A DNA stretch of 64,000 bases from Microbacterium sp. SS28 (GCF_022761035.1 NZ_JAKWJP010000001.1:310001-374000); one strand, 5' to 3'; counted from the first letter of the stretch, positions 27,559 to 35,654 are shown. The notes: generated by a model from the letters alone, not told the origin. A program made the numbers and translations.

Positions 27559-27786
27559 TCATGCGATGCGGACGAACCTCGGTCCCTCGTAGCCGTCGCG
27601 GCTGACGGCCTCCTGGAACATCGCGACCGGCCGCACCCAGAAGGCGTAGTCGCCGTAGAGCTGCCGGTAGAACACGAGCTCGTCGCCGGACTCGGTGTGG
27701 CGGCCCGTGCCCACGACCTCGTAGCGCTCGCCCTTGAAGTGCTGGTAGATCCCCGGCTCGATCGAGCCGGAAGTCGATGGCGTCAT
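27559..27786 (-). CDS. DUF1653 protein
   Basis: 75 aa. The family pattern is clear: GIYQHFKGERYEVVGTGRHTESGDELVFYRQLYGDYAFWVRP followed by MFQE. DUF1653 proteins are small cytosolic proteins of unknown function, some fused to hydrolases. TACCAT lies 6 nt before ATG 27786, so the transcript is probably leaderless and longer upstream reading is unlikely to be coding. Confidence 0.85.
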   Translation of the reverse strand: MTPSTSGSIEPGIYQHFKGERYEVVGTGRHTESGDELVFYRQLYGDYAFWVRPVAMFQEAVSRDGYEGPRFVRIA

Positions 27787-27792
27787 CCCGCG

Positions 27793-27798
27793 ATGGTA
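27793..27798 (-). promoter_or_regulatory. -10 element of leaderless DUF1653 promoter
   Basis: TACCAT on the minus strand, 6 nt (CGCGGG) before ATG 27786. Confidence 0.5.
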
Positions 27799-27854
27799 GG
27801 GCATCGGGCATCCGCGACCGGCCCGGCCGCGGGCTGCCGGCGGGCTGGGTGGTG

Positions 27855-28790
27855 TCAGCGTTCCAGAGTCCGCCGCGGCAGCTCGCCGTAGGCCGCCCGG
27901 TACTCGCCGGCGAAGCGGCCGAGGTGCTGGAAACCCCACGAGTGCGCGATCGACGCGACATCCGCGACACTGCTGTCGGAACGCACGAGGTCCGCGCGCA
28001 CAGCGGACAGCCGCGCTCTGCGCAGTTCGGCCGTCGGCGTCGAATCGAGGTACCGGCGGAACGCGGACTGCAGACCGCGGACGCTCAGGCGCGCGGCCGC
28101 CGCGATGTCCTCGAGCGCGATCGGCTCGGCGAGATGCTCGTCGATGTGGGCGAGGGCGCGACGGACGGCCGAGGGCAGGGCGTCGCCCTCCCACCGGGTC
28201 TCGGATCCCGTGACCTCCATCGGGAAGCAGCTCAGAGCCGCCGCGAACAGGAGCGAGACGGCGGGGCGGCGCAGCAGCTCGTTGTTCAGCAGTTCCGGGT
28301 TCTCGAAGGTCTCCCGGACGAATTCGACGGTCTTCGTCCAGGTGACGGCACGATCCGCGCTCACCGGCGCCGTCCCGTTCGTTCGCACACGGGCCCGCTC
28401 GATCCCGCGCGAGGCTCCGGCGAACTCCGCGAGCGCTCCCTGGCTCAGATTCACCATGTGGATGTCGAGACCCTCGGACTGCGACGCACCCAGACCCGGC
28501 CGGAAAAGGAAGGGCGATGCGACGTCGAGGGGCTCGTCGTTGCTCGTGGCGGAGTAGCGCCCCGAGATCAGCTGCCCGATCGCCACAGTCCCGGTGAACT
28601 CCACCTGGATGTCCGCCCAGGAGTCGATCGAGAAGCGCGCCAGCACGGCCCGCTCGTCTCCGCGGACGTGCTGGGCGAATGCGAACGGCGTCGCGGACTC
28701 ACGGAACTCGGCGAGGGGATACACCCTGCGCAGCACTGTTTCGGCCTCGGCGAGATCCGTCGACGCCACGGATTCATCGATCAGCGTCAT
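27855..28790 (-). CDS. AraC-family transcriptional regulator, copy 2
   Basis: 311 aa from ATG 28790; an alternative in-frame ATG is 28832. The N-terminal AraC-binding-like domain covers about 20-200, and the C-terminal helix-turn-helix pair about 215-311 (AVRRALAHIDEHLAEPIALEDIAAAARLS, then WGFQHLGRFAGEYRAAYGELP). It is divergent from the DUF7882 copy 2 gene with 204 bp between the starts, so both promoters lie there. It is a paralogue of the regulator at 25501, but the order and strand of the pair are inverted. Confidence 0.83.
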   Translation of the reverse strand: MTLIDESVASTDLAEAETVLRRVYPLAEFRESATPFAFAQHVRGDERAVLARFSIDSWADIQVEFTGTVAIGQLISGRYSATSNDEPLDVASPFLFRPGLGASQSEGLDIHMVNLSQGALAEFAGASRGIERARVRTNGTAPVSADRAVTWTKTVEFVRETFENPELLNNELLRRPAVSLLFAAALSCFPMEVTGSETRWEGDALPSAVRRALAHIDEHLAEPIALEDIAAAARLSVRGLQSAFRRYLDSTPTAELRRARLSAVRADLVRSDSSVADVASIAHSWGFQHLGRFAGEYRAAYGELPRRTLER

Positions 28791-28994
28791 CGAGCCCCAA
28801 ACCCTCCGCCCGTACCCCTCGTACGCAAGCATCGACGCCTCGGCCGCGCGCGTCAATGTGGTCGTGCGCCACGGCGGATCCCTTTCCCGCGCAGGGGCCC
28901 GACTCCGCCCGCCGATCGGATAGATCTTGCGCACTGCGGATATCGGCGTACTGTCGAAACAGGATCCTCTGAGGTCGCGTGAAGGAGCGCGCGC

Positions 28995-29339
28995 ATGGGA
29001 AAGCTCACTTACGAGAACAGCGTCAAAATCGATCTGGACGACCGCGCTCTGGCCCACCTCGAGCTCGTCATCGGCTCCAAGCTGCGTCGCCGGGAGCCGT
29101 TCCACTTCTCGTGGAAAGACGACGCGAGCGTCGGCAGCGGCCGCACGACCATCTGGGTGCATCCCTCCGCGTCCCTCGTCTTCAAGTACCAGGGTTCGCG
29201 CCGCCCGAGCATCAACCACGCGTGGATCGAAGCCCTCGCCTATGCGGCCAACTCCCCCGCCGGGCTGACCCTCGTGCCGGAGCCTCCCGATCGTCCGACA
29301 TCGACAGCCCCCGGGCACGAGAAGACGTCGGTCGCGTGA
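28995..29339 (+). CDS. DUF7882-type small protein, copy 2
   Basis: 114 aa. It matches the protein at 25126 along its length (DDRALAHLELVIGSKLRR, FHFSW, GRTTIWVHPSASLVFKYQGSR, NSPAGLTLVPEPPD) and differs mainly in the short C-terminal tail. GAAGGAG lies 9 nt before the ATG. It is probably controlled by the divergent AraC-type regulator. Function unknown; the membrane and secretion signals are absent. Confidence 0.75.
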   Translation: MGKLTYENSVKIDLDDRALAHLELVIGSKLRRREPFHFSWKDDASVGSGRTTIWVHPSASLVFKYQGSRRPSINHAWIEALAYAANSPAGLTLVPEPPDRPTSTAPGHEKTSVA

Positions 29340-29502
29340 ACCCGCGATCCAGGCATCGGGAGCTTCTCGCCGCGGCCCGCAGGCGCCGGACGGGGCGGCT
29401 CGTGACCGTCGAGCTCGGGCGGCATCCCACACGAAACCGTCGTCCCCGCCTGGGGCGGGCGGTCGCTTCGCGATCGCAGCGCTCATCTTGGGAGGGCGCT
29501 CC

Positions 29503-29566
29503 TCAGGCGGGGACTCTACGGGAGGAGGCGACCCGCTGGGGGAACGTGGTCGCCTCCTCCGCCTGA
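29503..29566. repeat. Nested inverted repeat / hairpin in a gene-free stretch
   Basis: A perfect 13-bp stem (29521-29533 with 29548-29560, 14-nt loop) is enclosed by a second 8-bp stem (29503-29510 with 29559-29566), which overlaps the inner arm by two bases. It lies in the 350-bp gene-free stretch 29340-29690 between DUF7882 copy 2 and the DUF6855-like gene. It could be a bidirectional terminator for the two converging genes. Nothing else was recognised in this stretch. Confidence 0.5.
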
Positions 29567-29690
29567 CGCTTCGGGCTCCATCGCTTCGGCCGCGCCGGGC
29601 GCGGAGCGCGTGCTTCCCGCTCGGGATGCTTCTCGCCGCGTCGCGGGAAGCTCGGGCGCAGCCCGCGAATGCTGTCGGGTCGCGTGCGGG

Positions 29691-30035
29691 TCAGCGGGGT
29701 GGCACCGCCCGCACGCGATTGTTGCGCGCGTTGTGCTCCAGCTCGACGAGCCCGAGCGCCTCGAGCAGCGGCGGAAGGTACATCCCGAAGCGACCTAGAT
29801 AGCCCTTCCGCTGGCCGTACCACCCGCCGACGGGGTTGTCGGCCGAGCGACCCCACGCCTCGACGGTGTCCGGCGCAGCATCCTTCTGCTCGTCGGCGGC
29901 GCCGAGGGCGACCCAGTCGCCGCGGCGGACGAGCTCTTCGTGCAGGTCCTCGATCGCGCGCGCGAGGTACGTCAGCTTCGTGCTCCCCACCTGACAGACG
30001 AGCAGCGGCGGATCGGATGCGTCATCCCGGTGCAT
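29691..30035 (-). CDS. DUF6855-like protein, probably with a displaced start
   Basis: 114 aa as written. The sequence has the pattern I associate with DUF6855: HRDDASDPPLLVCQVGSTKL, DLHEELVRRGDWV, ADEQK, SADNPVGGWYG, RFGMYLPPLLEALGL and EHNARNNRVRA. The frame stays open 5' of ATG 30035 for about 25 more codons with protein-like sequence (DPWRLRTAPLSSEYT) up to a TGA, but without a start codon. A good ATG at 30114 (MSETWTG) is one frame away. A single-base indel would join them, so the true N-terminus may be frameshifted. Function unknown. Confidence 0.55.
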   Translation of the reverse strand: MHRDDASDPPLLVCQVGSTKLTYLARAIEDLHEELVRRGDWVALGAADEQKDAAPDTVEAWGRSADNPVGGWYGQRKGYLGRFGMYLPPLLEALGLVELEHNARNNRVRAVPPR

Positions 30036-30335
30036 CGTGTACTCCGACGACAGCGGCGCTGTGCGCAGCCGCCACGGATCCGCCGCGGTGCACTCCGGTC
30101 CATGTCTCGCTCATGATCGTCCCCTCTCGACGCCGTCGGACGGGTACAGTCTGGCCCGCACGCGGGAGCCGCGGCAGAGGGGCGCCTCGATCGACGCGCG
30201 CTGCGGCTGCACTGCTGCGCGCAGCAGTGCACAACCTCGCGAGCGCTTCAAGCCCCTCAAGAACCGCAGGCCGCCCGGATATCGTCGCCGGTGTGCAGGG
30301 CTGACCCGATGGCCCCGCCATCCTGAGGATCCACC

Positions 30336-30419
30336 ATGCGTCAGCGATCGAACGCCGACCTCGATGCGGCTCTGCGGCATGTTCAAGGCGCGGCGCCGGC
30401 TGTGAGAAGCGCCTCATGA
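30336..30419 (+). CDS. 27-codon ORF translationally coupled to the ThrE-type exporter
   Basis: MRQRSNADLD... to a TGA at 30417-30419, which overlaps the exporter ATG (30416) as ATGA. GAGGATC just upstream of ATG 30336 can serve as a ribosome site. Such a short upstream ORF suggests that exporter translation depends on, or is tuned by, reading of this peptide. It carries three Ser but no Thr codons, so a classical amino-acid attenuation peptide is not evident. The 30036-30335 stretch before it has no other supported gene. Confidence 0.45.
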   Translation: MRQRSNADLDAALRHVQGAAPAVRSAS

Positions 30420-31777
30420 TCTCACCGCTCATCGCCGCCGGCGTGCTCGTGATCGCGACGGTCATCCTGATGACCGTGCGCCCTCGGGCGGTGCGAGACA
30501 TCGCGATCAGCGCTCGCGCGGCCACGATCACAGGTGCCATGCCGGTCACCCCGACGGACGAGCCCGACGCGGCCGCCGCTCTCGCGGCGTCGGAGGCGAT
30601 GGGGAGCGCCATGATCCAGGCGGGCTACTCGGTCGAGACGGTGCAGGAGGTGCTCAGCGACATCGCTCGCGTCAACGGCCTCCCCGACAGCCAAGTGCTG
30701 GTCTTTCCGAACGCCGTGCTCGTCTCGGCGCGAGGCGGAGGACAGCATCAGACCGGTGCCGTCGCGGGCTCCGACGGCCAGCTGCTCTTCTCGCAGATCG
30801 ACGAAGTGCAGAAGACGGTGGATGCCGCGCGCACGGGCGTCATGGACCCGCGCTCCACGGTCGAGCGGATCGATCGCATCCGGCAGATGGCCCCGCGCTA
30901 TGGACCGGTCCTGCGCGTGCTCGGCTACGCGTGCCTGAGCGCGGCGCTGTGCGTGCTTCTCGGAGCGACCTGGGCGGGCGTGTCGCTCGCCGCCGCGCTC
31001 GGACTCGTGGTGGGGGCGGCACTGCTCGTGAGCGAGCGCGTCCCCCGGCGGTACGGCGCGCTGATCACGGTCGCGATCGCGTTCTTCGTCGCGGTCGTGG
31101 TGTTCCTGCTGCTGCGAGCGGGGTGGGGCAGCGGCATCCTGGCGGCACTGCTCGCTCCCTTGGTCGTCCTGCTCCCCGGCGCACTGCTCACCACCGCGGT
31201 GCTCGAACTGTCGATGGGCCACATGATCTCGGGCGCCGGAAGAGCGGCCGCGGGAGGCATGCAGCTCATCCTGCTGGGCGCCGGAATCGTGACCGCCGGC
31301 GCGGTGGTCGGCGTGCCTGATCTCGACTTCAGCGAGCGGCCGGGGCTGCTGGGGCCGGTCGCGCCCTGGATCGCTGTCGCGGTGTACGGTGTGGCCATCT
31401 CCGTGCACCGCTCTGCGCCACCCCGCTCGCTCGGCTGGATGCTGCTCGTCCTGTACGTCGCCTATGCCGCGCAGGTGCTCGGAGACCTCCTCGTCGGGGG
31501 CGTGCTCTCGGCCTTCATCGGGGCGCTCTGCGTGACTCCGGTCACCGCGCTGGTCGCGCGGCAGCCGTCCGGTCCGGCGGCACTCGTGAGCTTCACGCCC
31601 GCATTCTGGCTGCTCGTTCCGGGAGCCCTCGGACTGGTGAGCGTGGCCGATGCCCTCGGCGGCGACTCTGCGGCAGCGGCATCCCTCATTGCAACCGTGA
31701 CGACGATGGTCGCCATCGCCCTCGGGGTGCTGGCCGGCTCGAGCCTCTCGAACCGGATGCGCCGACCGGCACTCTGA
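30416..31777 (+). CDS. Threonine/serine exporter family (ThrE-type) membrane protein
   Basis: 453 aa. The N-terminal soluble ThrE half (about 35-160) contains the characteristic catalytic-like core ASEAMGSAMIQAGYSVETVQ and the VFPNAVLVSARGGG segment. Two membrane blocks follow: about 165-285 (five helices, DUF1212-like) and about 295-450 (five helices, DUF3815-like). Both halves, which are separate proteins in many bacteria, are fused here as in Corynebacterium ThrE. It probably exports threonine, serine or small peptides at the cytoplasmic membrane. Translation appears coupled to the 27-codon ORF. Confidence 0.88.
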   Translation: MISPLIAAGVLVIATVILMTVRPRAVRDIAISARAATITGAMPVTPTDEPDAAAALAASEAMGSAMIQAGYSVETVQEVLSDIARVNGLPDSQVLVFPNAVLVSARGGGQHQTGAVAGSDGQLLFSQIDEVQKTVDAARTGVMDPRSTVERIDRIRQMAPRYGPVLRVLGYACLSAALCVLLGATWAGVSLAAALGLVVGAALLVSERVPRRYGALITVAIAFFVAVVVFLLLRAGWGSGILAALLAPLVVLLPGALLTTAVLELSMGHMISGAGRAAAGGMQLILLGAGIVTAGAVVGVPDLDFSERPGLLGPVAPWIAVAVYGVAISVHRSAPPRSLGWMLLVLYVAYAAQVLGDLLVGGVLSAFIGALCVTPVTALVARQPSGPAALVSFTPAFWLLVPGALGLVSVADALGGDSAAAASLIATVTTMVAIALGVLAGSSLSNRMRRPAL

Positions 31778-31852
31778 GCTCGCACCATCTCGCCGCTGTG
31801 GCCCGACCCTCTCGCGAGCGGGCTGTGGGAGCGCTATGCTCCGGCTCGTCAG

Positions 31853-32103
31853 GACATTTTCGGGGATGTCTCGGTACCCGAATACTTCTCGCCGCTTGGG
31901 GGCGAGAAGACCTACAGCGCTAGCGCAGGTGTGGCATGGACGCCACTACGAAAGCCAGGCCGCAGCCGCGGCGAACCGACGGCTGCGTCGCCGACCTGTG
32001 CGCGCTGAACCACACGCTTCGCGAGACGGGCACTCGCGATGGCCTCCCGAACGCGCTCCAGCACGCGTTCGCGGAGAGTGACGCCCTGGTGGGGATACCA
32101 GGG
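31853..32103 (+). promoter_or_regulatory. Hairpin-rich leader upstream of the repeat surface protein
   Basis: Five local hairpins occur in this 250-nt stretch: 31853-31870 (5 bp), 31885-31909 (9 bp, 7-nt loop), 31931-31946 (5 bp), 31961-31987 (8 bp) and 32084-32103 (7 bp, 6-nt loop). The last ends 8 nt before the Shine-Dalgarno AAAGGA (32111-32116). No ORF with family character fills the region. It could be a structured 5' UTR controlling the surface protein; I recognise no known riboswitch class, and the promoter is not certain. Confidence 0.4.
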
Positions 32104-32122
32104 TTACCCGAAAGGAATGGCC

Positions 32123-33997
32123 ATGAGAATGAAGTGGAAGGTGATCACCGGGGCGGCCTTGGCTGTGTCCCTCGTGATCGCACCGCTGGCGGCGCTTGGG
32201 GCCGCAGCCGACGAAGTTCCGCCCGACCCGACGACCACGGCGGTCGTCGACGACAGTGCGGCGGTCGAGGAGCCGGCGGCAGCAGCACCTGCCGAACCGG
32301 CGAGCGCGCCGGCGGAGGAGCCGGCCGCGGCACCGGCACCGGAGCCGGCCGCGGAGCCTGCCGCAGCGCCGGAGGAGTCGGTGGCGGCACCGGAGCCGAC
32401 CGCCGAGCCTGTCGCAGCGCCGGAGGAGTCGGCGGCAGCGCCGGCGGAACAGCCGGAAGCTGATGTCGGGCAGGCGCAGGCCGATCCGTATCCGGCGCCG
32501 GCACCGTCGCCGACGTCGTACCCCGAGGTCGTGACGCTCGCCACACCCGTCGCCGATGACGCGTGCGGCACGCAGAACGACATGTACGTCCTCCCCGAGG
32601 ACACCGCGGGCGTCACCTACATGAGTGACGGGCCCGACATCGTCGCGGTCATCGCGACGGGCTTTGTCGTCGAGAACGCGCCGGCCGGTTGGGTCATGGA
32701 GGACGACACGACGTGGCGCTACGCCTTCAACGAGTCGAACTTCACAGACGAGCCGTGTCTCATCCCTGTCACCCTCATGCCACCGGTGATCGTGGACGAG
32801 TGCGGCATGGACAACGACTCCGTGACGCCGCCGGCTGACACCGAGGGCGTGCACTACGACTGGGCCAGTCCTGATCCGAACAACCTCGACATCATGGCGA
32901 CGGTGCAGGACGGGTACGTCGTCGAGCCGCTCCCCGAGGGCTGGGTAGACAACGGGGACGGGACGTTCACGTACGTGTTCACCTACGAGTTCACCGACGA
33001 AGCCTGCCCGCCGACGCCTGTCACCCTCATGCCACCGGTGATCGTGGACGAGTGCGGCATGGACAACGACTCCGTGACGCCGCCGGCTGACACCGAGGGC
33101 GTGCACTACGACTGGGCCAGTCCAGATCCGAACAACCTCGACATCATCGCGATGGTGCAGGAGGGCTACGTCGTCGAGACGGTCCCCGAGGGCTGGGTCG
33201 ACAACGGGGACGGGACGTTCACGTACGTGTTCACCTACGAGTTCACCGACGTGCCGTGTGTGGTCGTCGTCACGCTCATGCCCCCTCAGATCGTGGACGA
33301 GTGCGGTACGGCGAACGACGACGCGGCGCTGCCGGACGACACCGAGGGCGTGCACTACGACTGGGTCGACTTCGACGACCCGGCCAACCTCGACGTCATG
33401 GCGTCAGTCCAGGAAGGGTACGTCGTCGAGACGCTCCCCGAGGGCTGGGTCGACAACGAGGACGGGACGTTCACGTACGTCTTCACTTACGAGTTCACGG
33501 ACGAGGACTGCCCCCTGAGCCCGGGCAGCATCGGGTCGGTGTGCGTCAGCGACATTCCGTGGATGGACTACGAAGTGTTCCTGCCGGAAGGCTTCGTGCC
33601 GGATAGCGCCACGCCGCTGAGCATCACCTTCGTCAACCCCAGTGGGCCCAACTACGTGGTTTCGAACCTCGCTCTGAAGGGCAGGATCCTCTGGCCGGGC
33701 GCCAGCGTGAACCCGCCGGGGTGGCCCGGCTGGGTGCTCAACGCGGACGGCACGTACTCCGAGACGACCGGCAACTACGCCTGGACACGCAACGGCGTCA
33801 CGGTGATCTTCGAGGTCAACCCGACGTATGAGACCGTGGTCGCGTATCCGGCGGCCACCTCGACGTGCGCCAACCCGCCCAAGCCGGCCGGGCTGGCCGT
33901 GACAGGCTCCGACCCGATGCCCTGGGGCGTCGGCGGGGCTGCCGCGCTCGCCCTCGGCATCGCCCTGGTCACGTTGAGGAGGTTCGCTCGGCGCTGA
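32123..33997 (+). CDS. Cell-surface protein with four ~84-residue repeats and LPxTG-like anchor
   Basis: 624 aa. Signal peptide about 1-30. A Pro/Ala/Glu-rich stalk-like region (EEPAAAPAPEP type) spans about 45-125. Repeats follow: a divergent copy about 131-215, then units beginning at residues 216, 300 and 383, each opening VTLMPPxIVDECG and ending FTYVFTYEFTDxxC. Each unit holds two Cys that could pair. A beta-rich C-terminal domain precedes LAVTG (591-595), a hydrophobic helix and RRFARR, an LPxTG-like sortase signal. It is anchored to peptidoglycan and probably functions in adhesion or surface coating. At DNA level units 2 and 3 are almost identical (252-bp spacing), so copy number may vary. 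Confidence 0.85.
   Translation: MRMKWKVITGAALAVSLVIAPLAALGAAADEVPPDPTTTAVVDDSAAVEEPAAAAPAEPASAPAEEPAAAPAPEPAAEPAAAPEESVAAPEPTAEPVAAPEESAAAPAEQPEADVGQAQADPYPAPAPSPTSYPEVVTLATPVADDACGTQNDMYVLPEDTAGVTYMSDGPDIVAVIATGFVVENAPAGWVMEDDTTWRYAFNESNFTDEPCLIPVTLMPPVIVDECGMDNDSVTPPADTEGVHYDWASPDPNNLDIMATVQDGYVVEPLPEGWVDNGDGTFTYVFTYEFTDEACPPTPVTLMPPVIVDECGMDNDSVTPPADTEGVHYDWASPDPNNLDIIAMVQEGYVVETVPEGWVDNGDGTFTYVFTYEFTDVPCVVVVTLMPPQIVDECGTANDDAALPDDTEGVHYDWVDFDDPANLDVMASVQEGYVVETLPEGWVDNEDGTFTYVFTYEFTDEDCPLSPGSIGSVCVSDIPWMDYEVFLPEGFVPDSATPLSITFVNPSGPNYVVSNLALKGRILWPGASVNPPGWPGWVLNADGTYSETTGNYAWTRNGVTVIFEVNPTYETVVAYPAATSTCANPPKPAGLAVTGSDPMPWGVGGAAALALGIALVTLRRFARR
32768..33520. repeat. Three tandem ~250-bp coding repeats
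   Basis: Units begin at 32768, 33020 and 33269 (spacings 252 and 249 bp). The first two are nearly identical at DNA level, while the third and the earlier degenerate copy (from about 32520) are more diverged. This suggests recent duplication of one unit. Confidence 0.85.
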
Positions 33998-34018
33998 TCG
34001 ATCAACAGTGGAATGAGC

Positions 34019-34050
34019 CGGTCCCCGCCTGGATGGTCAGGCGGGGACCG
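34019..34050 (+). terminator. Terminator of the repeat surface protein gene
   Basis: Perfect 13-bp stem (34019-34031 with 34038-34050, 6-nt loop), 22 bp after the stop codon. Confidence 0.85.
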
Positions 34051-34127
34051 ACCCAGTTATTCGCAGTAGCCGGGCTGATCGCTTGGCGGGACAACCGGGC
34101 TCGGCTCGCCTGTGCACAGCGAAGAGG

Positions 34128-34163
34128 AACGAGCCCCCGACCGGGTCAGGTAGGGGGCTCGTT
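34128..34163 (-). terminator. Terminator of the four-array repeat protein gene
   Basis: Perfect 11-bp stem (34128-34138 with 34153-34163, 14-nt loop), 17 bp beyond the stop codon of the minus-strand gene at 34181. Confidence 0.75.
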
Positions 34164-34180
34164 CGGTCAGCGTCCGCGGC

Positions 34181-35206
34181 TCAGAGAACCGGGACAGTCA
34201 CGTTCGGCAGGAGCTTGCCGTTGACGAACAGCGAGACCGAGCCGCTGGGCACGACCGCACCAGTCGTCGTGGCACCATCGGTGACCGCGCCATCGGTGAT
34301 CGCGCCATCGGTGACGGCGCCATCCGTCACCGCGCCCGCGACGATCGCGCCGTCGGTGACGGCGCCTTCCGTGATCGCGCCATTCGTGATGACGTTGCTC
34401 AGAGCGGTCACCTTGCCGGCGTTCTCGGCGCGAAGGCAGTCGTCCGGGTTCTCGCCCGGCTCGGCATCCCATTCGCCCCATGTCACGGTGCTCCCGAAGG
34501 AGTACTCGGCGAACGAGTAGGCGCCGAAGTCGTACCCACCGAAGTTGTAGCCGCCGAAGGCGTACGCGCCGAACTCGTAGGCGTCGAACGTCGGCGCGTT
34601 CCATTCCGCGCTCGCACCCGCGACGAAGCCGCTGCCGTTGGTCAGACCCTTGAGGAAGAACCCGGTGAACTGGTTGCTCTTGCGCGCGTCGTAGTCGACG
34701 GAGTAGCCGAGGGTGCCGTTCAGCACACCGACACGGGTGCCCGTGCGCTGGCCGTCGCGCTCGCCGTCGCGGACGCCCTCGCGTGTGCCGACCCGACTGC
34801 CGTCGCGCGTTCCGACACGCGAGCCGTCGCGCTCACCCTCACGGTGGAACGTCTTGTTCTTGTTCTCGATGGTGCAGGTGAGATCCTGCGACACGCTCTG
34901 AGTCGCCGACTGCACGCCGACCTGGCTGGCGCTCTGCGTGCCGGCCTGCGTGCCGGCCTGCGTGCCTGCCTGCGACACGTCCTGCGACAGCGACTGCGAA
35001 GCAGCCTGCGTCGTCGTGAACGAGAGGGCGGCGGCGTTCTGCTGCAGCTTCTGGTTGTTCCAGCCCATCACGGTCTGGACTTCACCCTTCCCCACGAAGC
35101 CCACACCGGAATCGGTCATGGTGTAGGCGCTTGCCCCCGTCGTGCTGCAGACGAGAGCCGTAGCCGCGAGCGCTGTGGCCGCGGCGATCTTTGTGATGCG
35201 ACGCAT
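34181..35206 (-). CDS. Secreted protein made of four different short-repeat arrays
   Basis: 341 aa, unrecognised family. Signal peptide about 1-27. The rest contains, in order: eleven [STV]Qxx tetrads at 66-109; nine xGxR tetrads at 123-158 (alternating acidic and basic); an interruption rich in Gly/aromatic residues; six FxxYx pentads at 207-236; and about eight GA[VI]xx pentads, mostly GA[VI]T[DE], at 276-318, followed by a beta-like end (SLFVNGKLLPNV). Two mature cysteines (111, 257) lie between arrays and could form a disulfide. AAGGGGG precedes the ATG. No anchor is visible, so the protein may be released or assemble extracellularly. Arrays of four or five residues suggest regular beta-helix or fibrous stacking, which is inference. 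Confidence 0.8.
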   Translation of the reverse strand: MRRITKIAAATALAATALVCSTTGASAYTMTDSGVGFVGKGEVQTVMGWNNQKLQQNAAALSFTTTQAASQSLSQDVSQAGTQAGTQAGTQSASQVGVQSATQSVSQDLTCTIENKNKTFHREGERDGSRVGTRDGSRVGTREGVRDGERDGQRTGTRVGVLNGTLGYSVDYDARKSNQFTGFFLKGLTNGSGFVAGASAEWNAPTFDAYEFGAYAFGGYNFGGYDFGAYSFAEYSFGSTVTWGEWDAEPGENPDDCLRAENAGKVTALSNVITNGAITEGAVTDGAIVAGAVTDGAVTDGAITDGAVTDGATTTGAVVPSGSVSLFVNGKLLPNVTVPVL

Positions 35207-35281
35207 CGATGATCCCCCTTGATCATTTTCGGGTTGCTCACCGGGTTGCTGAGTCCCGTGGTGAGCGATTCAAGGGACACT

Positions 35282-35307
35282 ATCATAATTCTAATGAACC
35301 TCTAATG
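35282..35307 (-). promoter_or_regulatory. Promoter/operator candidate of the repeat protein
   Basis: An AT-rich pocket about 75 bp before the start codon. TATGAT (35282-35287, minus strand) can serve as -10. Immediately upstream lie two direct copies of TCTAATG (plus-strand 35290-35296 and 35301-35307), 11 bp apart, about one helical turn, as expected for an operator. Confidence 0.4.
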
Positions 35308-35516
35308 CGCCTCTGTTCCGCGACTAAACCGCTGTTCTTGGAGACCCACGCACCTTGTGCAGCCGCTCGCGGCCAGAGAGTCCCGGGCCTTCGCGGCGCG
35401 CTCGACACCCTGCCGCCGCCTGGTCTGGTCCGAGCCATGGGAAAGGGTATGGCAGCGACCCCGCCGCTCAGAGGTGGTGGTGGAGAAGTCGCTGGTCACC
35501 GGTGAAAACCGGAAAA

Positions 35517-35539
35517 GGTGCCCCTGGAGGGACTCGAAC
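35517..35539 (-). other. tRNA 3'-end fragment: putative attachment site at the island edge
   Basis: On the minus strand the sequence reads as the 3' end of a tRNA gene: T-loop TTCGAGT, the T-stem 3' side CCCTC, acceptor CAGGGGC and discriminator A, then CC. Upstream of the T-loop, pairing is lost at once (no GAGGG, no anticodon arm), so the body is missing. This is what remains when an element integrates in a tRNA 3' end. Since the intact tRNA should lie upstream in tRNA orientation, the element extends to higher coordinates. The isotype is undetermined; the rest of the 35207-35835 stretch holds no supported gene. Confidence 0.65.
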
Positions 35540-35654
35540 ACGTTTTGAGCATTCTGCATAGCGTCATCGAACGACAACTTCCGCGGAATTACGGGGGTTT
35601 TGGAGAGCTCGACGACATCGAACGACGTCCGAAAACAGCCAACTGCGAATGGTA

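Noticed and set aside
31936..32463. 175-codon open frame starting before the surface protein
   Set aside because: Overlaps the surface gene in another frame; no ribosome site, and the second half is a shadow of the Pro/Ala-rich region. The leader hairpins explain the stretch better.
34250..34390. Regularly spaced short repeats, possible CRISPR array
   Set aside because: The repeats are 15-bp codons for GA[VI]T[DE] pentads inside a coding frame; there are no spacers.
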